Shown here: one piece after another, positions 43,522-55,225 of the stretch | Layout of the letters: each line of letters opens with the position of its first letter | Position numbering within the stretch: the first letter of the stretch is position 1 | Assembly (NCBI RefSeq): GCF_031143425.1 | Contig: NC_090447.1 | Coordinates: 139,721,106 to 139,785,105 of the forward strand | Source: Pleurodeles waltl | Taxonomy: Eukaryota; Chordata; Amphibia; Caudata; Salamandridae | Direction of reading: 5' to 3' | Length of the DNA stretch: 64,000 nt | The notes under the pieces: generated by a model | The model's input: the letters and a program-made list of their open reading frames with translations, nothing else | Told to the model about the DNA's origin: nothing | The model's database searches: none | Translations under genes and position numbers: made by a program

Positions 43522-43562
43522 TAGATCTTACTCTCTCTCAGTGTGTGTGTGTGTGTGTGTGT
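43454..43562. repeat. Microsatellites (GATA)n, (GACA)n and (GT)n
   Basis: About 13 ATAG units at 43459-43510 are followed by four CAGA units and then GATAGATC. After a short TCTC run there is a (GT)n tract at 43541-43562. Open frames on the minus strand here (Ser-Ile-Tyr-Leu repeats) are repeat translations. Confidence 0.95.
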
Positions 43563-43569
43563 ATAAACC

Positions 43570-45055
43570 AAAACCACAATCTTTGAATCATAACAAGTAG
43601 TGCATTTTCACAAATGCCGATATGAAAGGTATATGCAGTTTAAGCAACAAATATCCTCCTTTCATAGGATGTCTGTTCCAAATTATTCATGATGGCGCAA
43701 ATGGGTGTGATTGCTTAATTATTGGTAATTGTGCATCATGCAAAGTTACTGAAATTACTCCAGGTGCTGCAGAGCAGTTACTAGATTGCCTAGGCCTAAC
43801 AATATCAATCTGGAAAAAACAAAAGAGAAAGAGTGAAAAGCCATTACTCTGTTTGGTGCTAACATGGTGACAGTGAAATATTCTAGGATGCCGAGCTGAT
43901 TACATGGACAAGATGAGTACGAACATTGAATCCTCTATTTATTATGGGCTTGTACACACAACAGAAGTTTTGGAAATTATACTAAATGATACAAAAGTGA
44001 CACAATTGATGCAAAATCTTTTTTCATCTATTTACTTTCCAGCACAAAACTTGCTTTGTGTTGGAAAATCACTTAAAAGAAACGCGAAACAGTGCATAGC
44101 GCTGCTTTGTATTACTTTGCACGGGGGTGTACTATGGGTGGTGCATGAGCATTTCCATGCAACCAACCAACGTTTCTGAATCAAAATGCTACAAACTAAA
44201 AAACAGGAAACAGGGTTTTGCTTGAAAAAATAGCACCCATTCCAACTAGGCACCATCATGGAGAAATGTTTTTATTTCACCCTTGTTTTCTGACTTTGCA
44301 CTTGTGCCGCACTGTAGAGAACATACATACAAACTGGGAAAAGCTTTAAAGTTAGCCTAAGCATAGCGGTTTGTAATGGACAGGTATTCTTCCTGTAGAA
44401 ATATTATGCTATACTTACGCAGACACCACTGCACTATGGTGTGTGTGTGTGTGGCTCACTGCAGCAAATTTCTGCGCTGGTGCTTCGGAGTGCAAAGTAG
44501 GGTGCGATATTTCTATAAATATCGCATTCCCTTGCTCTGTACCTCTCCAGCAGCGCAGCATTTTTCACTGCTGCACTGCACTGAGTAACAATTTAGTAAA
44601 TCTGGGCCCACATATAAATAAATATATGCTTTCTAGGAAAAGGAGCTATTTAAGGTATTTGCGAGATTAACAGACAGACATTGAAGATAATATGTAAACA
44701 TTGAGTAATTAATAAAACAAAACACTTTTTGTTGAGTAATTGGCAAAACTGTGCACTCTCTTCTTAGTGTATTTTGTTTTTAGAAAGAATGCTTCCAAAA
44801 CTTGAAGAATGAACATTCCATATGACTTCTTCAGCATATTGATGAACTGATTGATTTACTTATGGTGAAGAAAGAGTTCTCATATGAGATAAGCTTGTTT
44901 TAATAATTCACTTTTTTCTTATTAAAAGGTGATTTTCAGTTAAGAGTAATCTGATTTTGTATTCCTATAACCCAATTTAGGTAATTCGCTAGTAACAGTA
45001 AGAATTGATATGGAATGGTATTTTCTAAATGCAACGTTTGAGTTAGTATAGGTAT
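43570..45055. other. Spacer, no gene; possible MITE end near 44615
   Basis: No family resemblance in the short open frames. The interval 44390-44615 has inverted-looking GCAGCA/TGCTGC segments and ends TTTAGTAAATCTGGGCCCA; read in reverse this is TGGGCCCAGATTTACTAAA, a GGGCCC-type end like other MITE ends here. A matching left end was not found. Confidence 0.4.
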
Positions 45056-46398
45056 TGGACCTGGATCTTTTTGCAGGGTCGTCCCTAAATTGTTGCCTCC
45101 CTCCTCCTATTTTATCTGACCTCTTGCTGTTGACTCCACGACTCTGAGCTCTTTATCACCGCTGATCAGTGCTAAAGTGTAGGTGCTTTCCCTACTAAAG
45201 TTGATATGATTGTCTTACAGCTAATTGGCACATTTAATTTACCTGTACGTCCCTTGTACAGTGGTATCTCCATACCAGGGCCAGTAAATTAAATGCTACT
45301 AGTGGGCCTGCAGTGCTGCTTGCGCCACCCACAGAAGTAGCCTTTCAAACCTGTCTCAGGCCTGCTAGTGCAGGGCCTACATGAGCAGTTTTCTGCCACA
45401 GGGACCTGGCATCTAAATTTACTTGCCAAGCCCAAAACTCCACTTTTACTACATGTAAGTCACCCCTAAGGAAGGCCTTAACTAGCCCTATGGGCAGGGT
45501 GCTATCTATGTAGAAGGCAGGACATGTGCCTGGTTATGTGGCCTGTCCTGGTAGTTACAAACAGTCTATTTGGTTTCTCACTTCTTTGAGTGCTTCCTTA
45601 CTCATAGGATTGCATTGGAAATCCCCTGCCTTACGACTAGGGGTTATTGTCCATAGGCATGTTTGGTATGGTTGTAATGGGAGTGAGAAATGGTGTAGGT
45701 GGATTTTTAATTACATTATAGAAATGCCACCTCTAGAAAGTGAGCATTTCGCTGTGCTCATGACTGGTGTTTTGCAGCTTGACTCCAATCCACATCTGGG
45801 CAGAGTGAAAGCTGGGCTTTGTTCATACTTTTCAGACAGCCTGTACACATCTGCATATTGAATGGTCTTCCTGGGCTGAGAGAAGAGGAGGCGGGACACA
45901 CCTGGATTTGTAAAGGCTGTGCCCTGGCCTCACTCCAAGGGATTGTTTACCCCCAACTGATGTCTGGAGCCAGTGCTGGAGGAGAGAGGGGGTACTCCTA
46001 GAACCAATTGTAACTAGTTGGAACCTCTTCTCCCCCTCTATGGAAATGATTTGCAAAACTGAGTATAAGTACAGGAGATTTTTCCCCATGTAAAGATGCA
46101 CAAGGAACATTCTTAAGGACTGGACACAGATTTCTGCTGGCGGGACTCTCCAGGACCCGCCTTTGACTGCTGCTGCTGTACTGACCTGTGACCAGCTGGG
46201 TCACTAGGAGGAACTGCCACTGACTGCATCCCACTTGTGCACCAGATTGGGTGCAGGCAAGTGGAAGGAAGCAGCCACAGGAGGGATACCTCATTGGAGA
46301 TCCCTCAGGCTCCCAAGGCCATCCCGAGAGCAGGACACAGGAGAGATGAGGGTAAGTCCCTTGCCCCGAGCGCTGCATGACGAGCGAGAATGCTCCGT

Positions 46399-46884
46399 TG
46401 TGAGAAAACAGGGCTGATTGCAGAGGCCCCATAACTTTTTGCCCCCATTTTCCACTTTTTGCTGGTGTTTTCCTGACTTTAAAGGTGCCCTGGGTACTGC
46501 TAACCAGTCCCAGGGCCTGTGCTCTGTGTAAAATGGATATGCAAATTAGGCTAATTATAATTGGCTAAGTTAACCTACCTATAAGTCCCTAGTATATGGT
46601 AGGGCATGTAGGTTTAGGGACCACAGCATAGGTGGTGCACACCTAGGTGCATTGCTGAGGTGCCCAGTGTCATTTAAAAAGCAAGCCTGCCTTGCTGGCT
46701 GCTTTTAAATTAAAGTTATATGCAAATTCGACTTTGGAATTAAAGGTACTTCCAAAGTCTTAAACTACCTTATTTTTACATATAAGTCACCCCTAAGGTG
46801 TGCCCTATGTGCCCCTAGGGCTGGGTGCCATGTAACTATAAGCAGGGACTTAATAAAAATAGATTTATAAGCCCTGGTGAGGTA
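46399..46884 (+). repeat. Left LTR of the inner element, 5' 486 bp only
   Basis: Nearly identical to the first part of the right LTR, with only a handful of differences by eye, which points to a recent insertion. It breaks off after GGTGAGGTAAA and joins internal sequence. Confidence 0.8.
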
Positions 46885-47430
46885 AAGACAGCAAGAGGGG
46901 TGCCAGGACCCCAAAGATGCCCCTAAAGCAGCTCAGCCACCTGTCAGTGGAGAGCTTAGGGTGTGGTTCTGGGTACTGACAGCTGTCGGTAGCCTCTGCT
47001 GGGTGCTAGCCTTCCAGGCAGCACTGTACTTGGCCTGGGAGGCAGACCCCAGGGCCAATAGCAAAGTAGGCCCCCTGACCCTATTGGTCATGGTGGGGTT
47101 GCTCAAGTGTTGGGTGACCTCTTTGGGTAAGCTAGGTGTTGCCCTAGCAAAGTTTGGAGTAGGGGAGGTGGGCACCTCACTACCCAAGTTGGCAGAGAGA
47201 AAGGAAGAAGACCCCCCTAGAGGGAAGTTTCAGTTTGAGTTGGGTCCTTTTACTGTTGGGATGGCTTCACTATCCAGAGGGAGTGACCCTGACAGGGGGA
47301 TGTAAGGCAGAGTAGGCCCTGCAAAGGGACAGCCAGTTTTCTTCACTGTCTTCCTCGCCTAACAAGCCAGGAAGACTCTCCCAGGGTTGGGCTGAGTCTC
47401 CTGGGCGTGTGGGCTGGGGGGGGGGGGTTG
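46885..47430 (+). pseudogene. 3' internal tail of the inner element, short open frame
   Basis: The plus strand is open from 46961 to 47305 (114 codons). The product starts with a hydrophobic segment (L-A-F-Q-A-A-L-Y-L-A-W near residue 16, then L-T-L-L-V-M-V-G-L-L near 38-47) and ends in a charged part with L-P-K-L-A-E-R-K-E-E-D. I do not recognise a retroviral or Gypsy domain. It may be the end of an env-like or additional frame of the family. Position next to the polypurine tract fixes it as the 3' end of the internal region. Confidence 0.4.
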
Positions 47431-49918
47431 TGTGAGAAAACAGGGCTGATTGCAGAGGCCCCATAACTTTTTGCCCCGATTTTCCACTTTTTGCTGGTGT
47501 TTTCCTGACTTTAAAGGTGCCCTGGGTACTGCTAACCAGTCCCAGGGCCTGTGCTCTGTGTAAAATGGATATGCAAATTAGGCTAATTATAATTGGCTAA
47601 GTTAACCTACCTATAAGTCCCTAGTATATGGTAGGGCATGTAGGTTTAGGGACCACAGCATAGGTGGTGCACACCTAGGTGCATTGCTGAGGTGCCCAGT
47701 GTCATTTTAAAAGCAAGCCTGCCTTGCTGGCTGCTTTTAAATTAAAGTTATATGCAAATTCGACTTTGGAATTAAAGGTACTTCCAAAGTCTTAAACTAC
47801 CTTATTTCTACATATAAGTCACCCCTAAGGTGTGCCCTATGTGCCCCTAGGGCTGCGTGCCATGTAACTATAAGCAGGGACTTAATAAAAATAGATTTAT
47901 AAGCCCTGGTGAGGTAAAAACAGCCAAATTCGTTTTTCCCTCATTGAAGTAAATGGCCTTCATAGGCTAGAATGGGCAGACTTTATTTTACATTTTAAAG
48001 TCTCCTTAAATGTTACATACCAAGAATTTGGTATCAAATTGATTGTTGTAATAAATCCCACAACTTCCAGTTGTTGGATTTAATATAACTTGTCCAGGTA
48101 AAAAGTTTAGACTTTACCTAAAAAGTTGCCAATTTCAGCTCTGCATTGTTTTTGCTGCTGTGCTCTGATTGGCCAGCCTGCAGCAGCTTCTGCCAGGCTG
48201 CCTTGATGAGGTGTGAAGTGGCCAGACTTCACACAAAGGAATGTGCTTGGGGGAGAGAATCTCCCCTCAGCAGATGGTGAGGCAGGAAGGGGGAGGGCTG
48301 CCAAACTGGTCTTCAAAGGCAGAGAAGGACATTTGCAGCACCCAGCAACACCCCCACATCCTGCAACCCCAGACAGCTAGGTGCCCCCTTGATTAGATTA
48401 GGAGAGGGCAGGAGAGGGGTGTGTTTATGATTTTTAGCCACACCAGTGGGTGGGCTCAGCCAGATGTAACCTCCAAAAATCAGATTCATCCATGTTGGAT
48501 TTTTAGAGACTGTTGCCTTCTGGGATGGATTTTTGCCACACTTCCCAGGAAGTGGTCATCACAGGGGGACGACCCTGTCCCTGATTGGAGAACCAGGGCC
48601 CCCCTGCTTTTCACCCAGGAGCAAGGATAAAACTGGCAGACCTGCACCCACACCTCAGATCCCCACCAAATTTCAAGAAGAAAGAACTTAAGGAGAAGAA
48701 GGACTGCCCTGCTGGACCCCTGGCCTGCACCTGGAACCTGCACTCAGAAGGACTGCACCAGCTGCACACTTGGGCTTCACCACAAGAAGGACTTTGCCTG
48801 GCTTCAACTGGTTCAAGGAGGGACTCCCTGTTTGCTACAGGTGAACAATTGCTAACCAGAGTCCCCTGCACCAACTCCTGAAGAAAGCGACCAGCTGACC
48901 ACTGTCCAGTGGCCAAAAAGGAGTTTGCGCCAGGTGCATTCTGGGAGTTGAAGTCCGCACCCCCCAAGGACCATCACAGAACTTCTGGACCCTTGGGGTG
49001 AGCTGTGGACCCCAAAAGAACCTTAAAAGAACATCTGGGTGAAGCCCCAGAAGTTTGGAAAAGATTTGAGAATTTTTGGAAAAAAGCTCCAGAGAGGGAC
49101 CGACCCGCAGCGGAAATTCTAGCCGGCTTGCCTCAACCGCGACCCGGCCTGACTTCGTGGTTCGTCCCGGTAAAGAAAAACATCCAAAAAAGAGACTAAG
49201 TCCGAAGGTAAAAAGTTGACCGGGACCTCCCAGCCATCGTATCTGAGAAGGGCTCCATGGACGTCGGATCAAGATCCAGGTTTACCCCGGTCGAAGGATT
49301 TTCATCTCGAAAAAACGACTAAGTCCGAAGGTAAAAGTCTCCACCGAGGAAACCCACATCGCGTATCCGGACAAGGGCTCCAGGAGGTCGGATTCAACTG
49401 GCAGGTTCGTCCCGGTGAAGAAAAACTTCAAAATAAAGACTAAGTCAGAAGGTAACTTTTTAACCGGGGCCTCCCGCGACCTGTAGCCGAGCAGGGCTCC
49501 ATCGCGGTCGGCCTGAAAGTTTGACTTTGCCCCGGTCGAGGTGCAACCAGATGACCCGATTGGCGCTTTTTGTTTCTAAGCGCTAGAAAAGTAATAATTC
49601 TTTAAAAATTCATATCTCCGGTTCCCCTGAACCGATTTTAATCGTTTTTGTGTCATTTTAAAGATAAAAATATAAACTATTTTTATAAATTGGTTTTGGA
49701 TTTTTAAACAGTTTCCAGTGTTTTATTTAATTACTGTTTTGTGATATTTGAATGCTTTACACTTTGTCTCCTAAGTTAAGCCTTGACGCTCGTTGCCAAG
49801 CTACCAAGGGTTGAGCTGGGATTAATTTACTGAGACCTAACTGTACCTACGTGGAGGTTAGTGGCTTGTTGCTAGGTGTAGGTACCTACCTGCCCTACCA
49901 ATAACCCATTTTCCAACA
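47431..49918 (+). repeat. Right LTR of the inner element
   Basis: 2488 bp, TG...CA ends. It is collinear with the minus-strand LTR at 15946-17981. A segment at 49040-49560 contains repeated (A/G)ACTAA-GTCCGAAGGTAAAA-type motifs (near 49195, 49318 and 49438), about 120 bp apart, each linked to a (C/G)CCCGGT-(C/G)A-type run. Confidence 0.75.
49195..49460 (+). repeat. Three 120-bp subrepeats inside the LTR
   Basis: GACTAAGTCCGAAGGTAAAA occurs near 49194 and 49317, with a variant (GACTAAGTCAGAAGGTAAC) near 49438. Each copy precedes a GGGCTCCA block about 60 bp downstream. The minus-strand relative at 16100-16330 has the same pattern (TTAGTCGTTTT / TTAGTCACTTTTT). Confidence 0.65.
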
Positions 49919-51703
49919 TCCGGTTTTTGCCTTGTCCACCCTGGGTGGTCGGCCCCTACGATGGCCGATCGAGGACCCCAGGGCCTCATGATTAGTGTGC
50001 TTCCCTGAGGTGGTGGTGACTGTGGCAGTATGCTCATGCCATGAGTTTTTGTGCTATGTCATGCTATTGTAGTTAATCCTATCTTTAAATGGGAAGTAGT
50101 AGTTAGCATTGCCTTCTGGCTTGCAGACTTGTGCCCCTGTCACCTAGTGACTTTTAAACTACTTAGCTTGCTCTGTTATAGCACATTTATTTAATTATAT
50201 CTTACCAAGATGGCTGCTGTGCTTCTAGTTAGGGAGATATTTTGTTTTATGCTATAACTGCCACTTTGCAAAGGTGCCAACATTAGTGTCAAAAGATAAA
50301 TAAGATGTTGGTATTCACATTAGGTACTTTCCCACTCTTGTACTTTCCCGGGAATTGTTTATGTGATTACTGCCCAAAGCATAACTTCTTATCTATTGTT
50401 TGGGAACAGGCCTACGTCAGGGGTCTGATCAGATCTGTACAAATAAATCTCACAGACAGACAGTCAGAGGGATTCCTACCAGATGCCATCGACTCAATCC
50501 ATGCTACACGTCTCCTTGACGCTGACCCAGTCTTGGTATCCCTACGGAGTCTGATCTACAGACCTCATTCCAAGGTAACGAGGGTTGGGGTGGCTCTTCT
50601 CATGGAGAAGCCATTGGTATAGGTTTATCACACCTGGCCCTCTTTAGGTTGGGGGTTAGGTTTAACCACGACACTCCCTGAGATGTCGCACTCTTGAGTC
50701 CATGTGTAAAGGCTGCCACAAATCACCTTTTACTGTTTAGGTTTTTGATGAGGTGCTTTTTGTGAGCCGGGAGGGTTGGGACAACAGTTGTGACTTGTTG
50801 TAGGACTGGCATAGTTGTTTACAAACATAAGTACTGTCCTCTTTAAACCAACAGTCTTGCCTGGAGCAAGAGTCAAACTACAACACTATGCATATGCAGG
50901 GTAATGGTTAGGCAGTTATGTCTCTGTTATGGGCATTTATGAGTATGCTTTTACAATGATCCATGCATTTTTGATGATGTATTTTTCATGACTGACCACA
51001 GGTTCCCCGAAGTTCCTTTTATGGGCTTGTATAATGAGATGTTTAACATGATATGTGCATTTTGATGCAATGTTTACCAGACTACTGCTTATGTTGCAGG
51101 ATAACCAGTAACCTATGTGTTTTATGTGACTACTGCTGGCTTTTGCAGAGTAATAGTACTGTGTAATGTTCTGACAACTGCTAGGGTAGCAGAGTATTTC
51201 TGACATGTTGTGTTTGGTCTAATAATGTTGTATACAATACAGTTTATTTTTCTATAACTTGGTGTTGTGTTTCCTTTGGGGTGGGGATTGTGAGTCACGT
51301 GTGTTATGTGGTTTGTGTAAACGTTTTACACATTGCCTCTGGGATAGGCCTGACTGCTTCTGCCAAGCTACCAAGGGGGTGAGCAGGGGTTATCTTGGGT
51401 GTGTAACTCCCTCACCCTCACTGGAGTGGGTGGGTTCTGCCTGGCTAAGGTGCATACTCCAGCCAACCAGAAACCCCATTTCTAACAAAAGGACATGTAT
51501 TAAGGAAAATAAAAACAAATATTAACGCATATTTCTTAAATTAACTGATATTCCCTGCTCCTTGCTGATTGCTTCCTTTAAAATATGTTATTAGTTGGTT
51601 TGTTTTGGCATGCATCAAAATATAAATTAAAAAGGCTAATATCGAAGACCATCATTACAAGAAATTGACAGATACCAATCACAAATTCTGAAAGTCTGTA
51701 AAT

Positions 51704-52016
51704 CAGTGCTTAATTTGTAAATAACAAGGTGTCCCTGTTGGAAGCTCTCTTCTTAAACACGCGGCTGCTGAGGTAGCATAATCCTGAAGCCATTTCGGGC
51801 CACTTAATTCCATTTAAACTCGCTCCCTGCCACTTCAGCACACTTTTGCAGCTTTCTGCTTTCTCCGATTGTGACACTTTTTCGTTTTTCTCTTCCTCCG
51901 TCTTTCCCATGTGCTTTTGCTCGCAGCAATTGCTTGGAGAAGAAGAATAAGCGCCGGCCCTCAACAATAAGTGCCGGTGCTCAGCACCGGAAACAACAAG
52001 CACAAATTAAGCACTG
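51704..52016. mobile_element. hAT-type MITE with 8-bp target duplication
   Basis: 313 bp with inverted ends: CAGTGCTTAATTTGT at 51704 and ACAAATTAAGCACTG ending at 52016. It is flanked by CTGTAAAT (51696-51703) and CTGTAAAC (52017-52024), seven of eight bases equal. A CAGTG start and 8-bp duplication are diagnostic of hAT elements. No coding capacity for a transposase. An internal CGCCGG...GTGCCGG pair is also present near 51950-51990. Confidence 0.85.
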
Positions 52017-52024
52017 CTGTAAAC

Positions 52025-53150
52025 ATCTATACAGCAGAAGACAACTGATGAGGACACAATTATCCCTGTGCCCATGGGCATATTGTTATTTATCACATGC
52101 GAAAAATATTACTTGCAGAATATATAGTATGCAATGAAATACTGTGTGAGGAAAAAACGGCATGCAAAGTTTCTGCTTGCAGAATGTAGTGCGTAATTTA
52201 TTGTGCCAGCTGGCAACACATAGGAAATGGCGGGTTCATCCACATAGAGTTTAAACAGTACACTACAACTACTGAGAAGCCATCTGTATCATATCTCCAC
52301 CCATAGTTAAATATCTTGACACCACAGCAGCTGCGTTTTCGCAACTATATGTCCGAAAGGCAAATGTACAGCCGTTTTTGCGTCGAATACTTTGAAAGCA
52401 GCAGGCTGTATCTATAGACAGCTTAATCCACCTTGATTGAAACTTCAGCGCTTGTCACCCACCTTGGCTGAAACAGTTGCCAGAAGGCACATAAAATACA
52501 ATTCATGTGACTGGCCCTGGAAGTCCTAGCACAGGATGTCGTGAAAAAAGCCGCCCGTTTTGCGACCTGATGCTTAAACCTCGGTTAAAAAAAGCACAAG
52601 GCAGAGATAATAAATATCATGCAACTGCTTCATTTTATCTTCTGTCAGGCCAGCTAGGGTAACTATAAAGCTGAAAAGCAGCAGGAATTTGAGGTAGCAA
52701 ATAAGTGTCAATACTGTCTCTTTTAACATATGTAACAATGAGGACGTATATACACGCTTTAGTGTCCTCAAGATGAGAGTGTCAGGAATGGCTGCATCTC
52801 ATAGGTGAGAGACCAGTCCACAAGAGGTGAACTGCCATGACAAGTGAGCCTCACACCAGGGAAAATTCTTTAGGGGGTGGCAGGCATCAGTGGAGTAGCA
52901 AGATGGAAAGTCACCTATGAACACGCGCGTAGGTGCAGAATGTTAACACCAAACCCCTTCAAAATGTAAATATATCAGTGCAATTTTCTCATTGTGAACA
53001 ACTAGCCAATACGTATGCATGGAGGCGAAAGCTTAAGGGTTTGGGCATTTTAATTCTGGTCTGTTTAATAGGTCCTAATGGTGGCATTTGCCCTATTTCT
53101 ATCCGAGTGCATTTCTGACTGTGCACAGTGGGTGATTATAACGTGTGCTG
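52025..53150. other. Spacer, no gene
   Basis: Mixed composition, no recognisable family or long open frame. Confidence 0.5.
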
Positions 53151-53535
53151 TGGAGGAGGGTGGGGGGGGGGGGGTTATGTACATGAGGGTTGCCTGTGGG
53201 GAAAATGCACTTAAGTGGCACGACTATGGGGCTAATAGAAATGTCTCTGAGACATTTACAGCCAGCAAAAAGTCACATATTAAGCCTTAAAACGAGTTGT
53301 TTGACAGAACGTTGAACAACATACTGTGTTTTCTATTGTCATGTATGTGTGTGTGGGGGGGGGGTATGTAAATGAGGGTTGCCTGCGGGGAAACTGCACA
53401 TAAGTGGCATGACCATGGGGCTATTAGAGGTGTCTCTCAGACATTTATACCCATCAAATAGTTATATATTAAGCCTTAGAGCGAGTTGTTTGACAGAACG
53501 CTGCACAACATACGGTGCTTTCTATTGTCATGTAG
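53150..53535. repeat. 189-bp tandem duplication with G-runs
   Basis: TATGTACATGAGGGTTGCCTG at 53176 recurs as TATGTAAATGAGGGTTGCCTG at 53365. The match continues through AAGTGGCA(C/T)GAC, GAGTTGTTTGACAGAACG and TTTCTATTGTCATGTA. Each unit is preceded by a run of ten or more G. Divergence is roughly 10-15% by eye. Confidence 0.85.
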
Positions 53536-53539
53536 TGTT

Positions 53540-55225
53540 AGAGATTCGAGGTAATTAATTTATCGGGGAAGGACACTTTGGCTCGGGCATTGTGTTGGCT
53601 AAGTAGTGTGTACATTGAAAATATGTTGAGGAAGAAGTGGTATGACGTGCAGAAACAAGATTGTTTGTGAAGATGGCAATGTACATGTTGCCCTGACAGA
53701 ACAAGCATAGAATTCGTTGTGTAATAGGGAACTGAAGGACATAATTAATGTGTCAGGATTTACAGATTTCAAAATAGCTAGGGCAAAATGTACATTCATA
53801 CAGCATAACAGTGTTACAGCAAGTTGACATGAACACAATCTACCAGAATCTACCATTGCATGATATTTTTAACGGCTTGCATCACACATTAATACCTTGA
53901 AGTTTCACTCGCTTGACTGTTCATGTCCTTATTTCTGAAAGGCCCATCTTTTCACCAGTTTAGTGTGCGATATCTGAATATAGGTGATGGAAGTCACCTA
54001 TGGCTAAATATGCTCGACATGTACATATATGTGAAGCACATTTTACCTTAACTCTGCAAGAGATACTGGTGTTCAGGAGTCCCACTTTATCGCAATCACA
54101 TTTGCTCCCACAAGGGCCCACGCACATGCTTCACCACAGCCCTGATCTAAACATTTACAACAGCTACCACATGCAGCACTCACTGGAGTTGCTACCTGAG
54201 CAGCCACCACCACAGCAAAGTTTGCCTTCAACACCACAGCTGTCAGTATCCAGAACTTCAAACAACTCAGTACCCAGCACCTCAGCTAAGTTAGCGGCCA
54301 TCACAGCAGCCTAGTCAGACGTCATCAATGCTGTGACCTTAGCAGCCATCACTGTTGCAGAATCAGTAGCCAACACAGTTCCAACTTTAGATGTTGCAAC
54401 ATCTGCATTCCCAGCTGTCACAGGAGCACATACCACAGATGTAACTGCCACAAGTGCAGCCCTAGATAGTTATCCCCCGCTCTGTTTACCCCAATAATGC
54501 TGATGAAGTTCAGAGGCCAGGTCTTGCCTTATATCAAGACAAAGGGCATAATTCTGTTGCATTTAAGAGAGCAGACAATGAAACCGTGGAGTCAATGGAT
54601 TGTTTGGCACACCCCCTAATTGGAGACTACCTCACTCCCCAACAGAGTAAGATACTGCTAGCCCATCACCAGATCTCAGGCGACACGTTCTGCAGGTGTG
54701 GAGCCAGCAGATGTGTATTTCTTGTTGATAACATGAGCTCTGACAGACAGCTAGAGGTGTCTACTGTATTGCTAAACCCAAATAGGAACTTTTGTACTGT
54801 TTGCTCAATTAGATCCTCTAGCTATAAAATACGGACAAAATGCTGAATGATCAACAGCAGATATGAGTGAAAACAATTCAAATGATGGGATGAAAATGTC
54901 AGAACTATTTCAGAGGGCCACACAGCCAAGGAGAAGCCACTGAGCCCAACTGTGAGGGTTAAGACCTTTTACTCATGAGGTCCTGGGGCCCGACCTACTA
55001 TGGGCTCTGTGCAACTGGGCCAAGTCCCCCTTCTGCACTTGACTCTCAGTGGTAGCATGGGCCGAGTAGTGCAAGGCTTTTCAGGAGGAGGTAGGTGTAG
55101 GAAGAACACAGACTCTCAACTGTCAAAATACATCCAACAAACCTAATAGAATATCACCCAATCAAATACCTGCCTTTACATAAATGGTAGCATTTATATA
55201 CAAACACAAGGTTTGATACAGCTGC
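53540..55225. other. Spacer, no confirmed gene
   Basis: Two plus-strand open frames (54000-54314, 54586-54846) have no family resemblance. 54250-54480 is rich in GCA/CAGC steps, giving Ala/Thr-rich translations, and looks like a low-complexity stretch. Confidence 0.45.

Larger units (their letters stand above)
46399..49918 (+). mobile_element. Inner LTR retrotransposon with nearly all of its interior deleted
   Basis: Starts TGTGAGAAAACAGGG at 46399 and ends CCATTTTCCAACA at 49918, with TCCG(T/G) on both sides. The first about 490 bp (46399-46884) match 47431-47915 nearly perfectly. The intact right LTR is 47431-49918 (2.49 kb). Between them only about 545 bp of internal sequence remain, ending in a purine tract (GGGCTGGGGGGGGGGGG) directly before the right LTR, as expected for a polypurine tract. 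So about 2 kb of the left LTR and nearly all gag-pol are missing. Confidence 0.75.
45056..51487 (+). mobile_element. Outer long LTR, split by a younger LTR retrotransposon
   Basis: Two pieces, 45056-46398 and 49919-51487, are read as one LTR-type sequence of about 2.9 kb. The left piece starts near TGGACCTGGATC. The right piece ends with GCTACCAAGGGGGTGAGC and CCCCATTTCTAACA at 51487, the same ending as the LTR fragment at 9115. The break coincides with the ends of the inner element, and the flanks share TCCG (TCCGT at 46394-46398, TCCGG at 49919-49923). The outer 5' end and target duplication are uncertain. Part of 49930-50700 could also be another unrelated element. Confidence 0.5.

Noticed and set aside
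43392..43577. Ser-Ile-Tyr-Leu repeat protein
   Set aside because: Translation of the GATA and GT microsatellites.
46961..47305. 114-codon open frame as an intact host membrane protein
   Set aside because: It lies between an LTR fragment and the polypurine tract of a retrotransposon, so it is part of that element's interior.
54000..54314. 104-codon open frame as a host gene
   Set aside because: No recognisable domain; the C-terminal part is low-complexity Ala/Ser/Thr/Pro.
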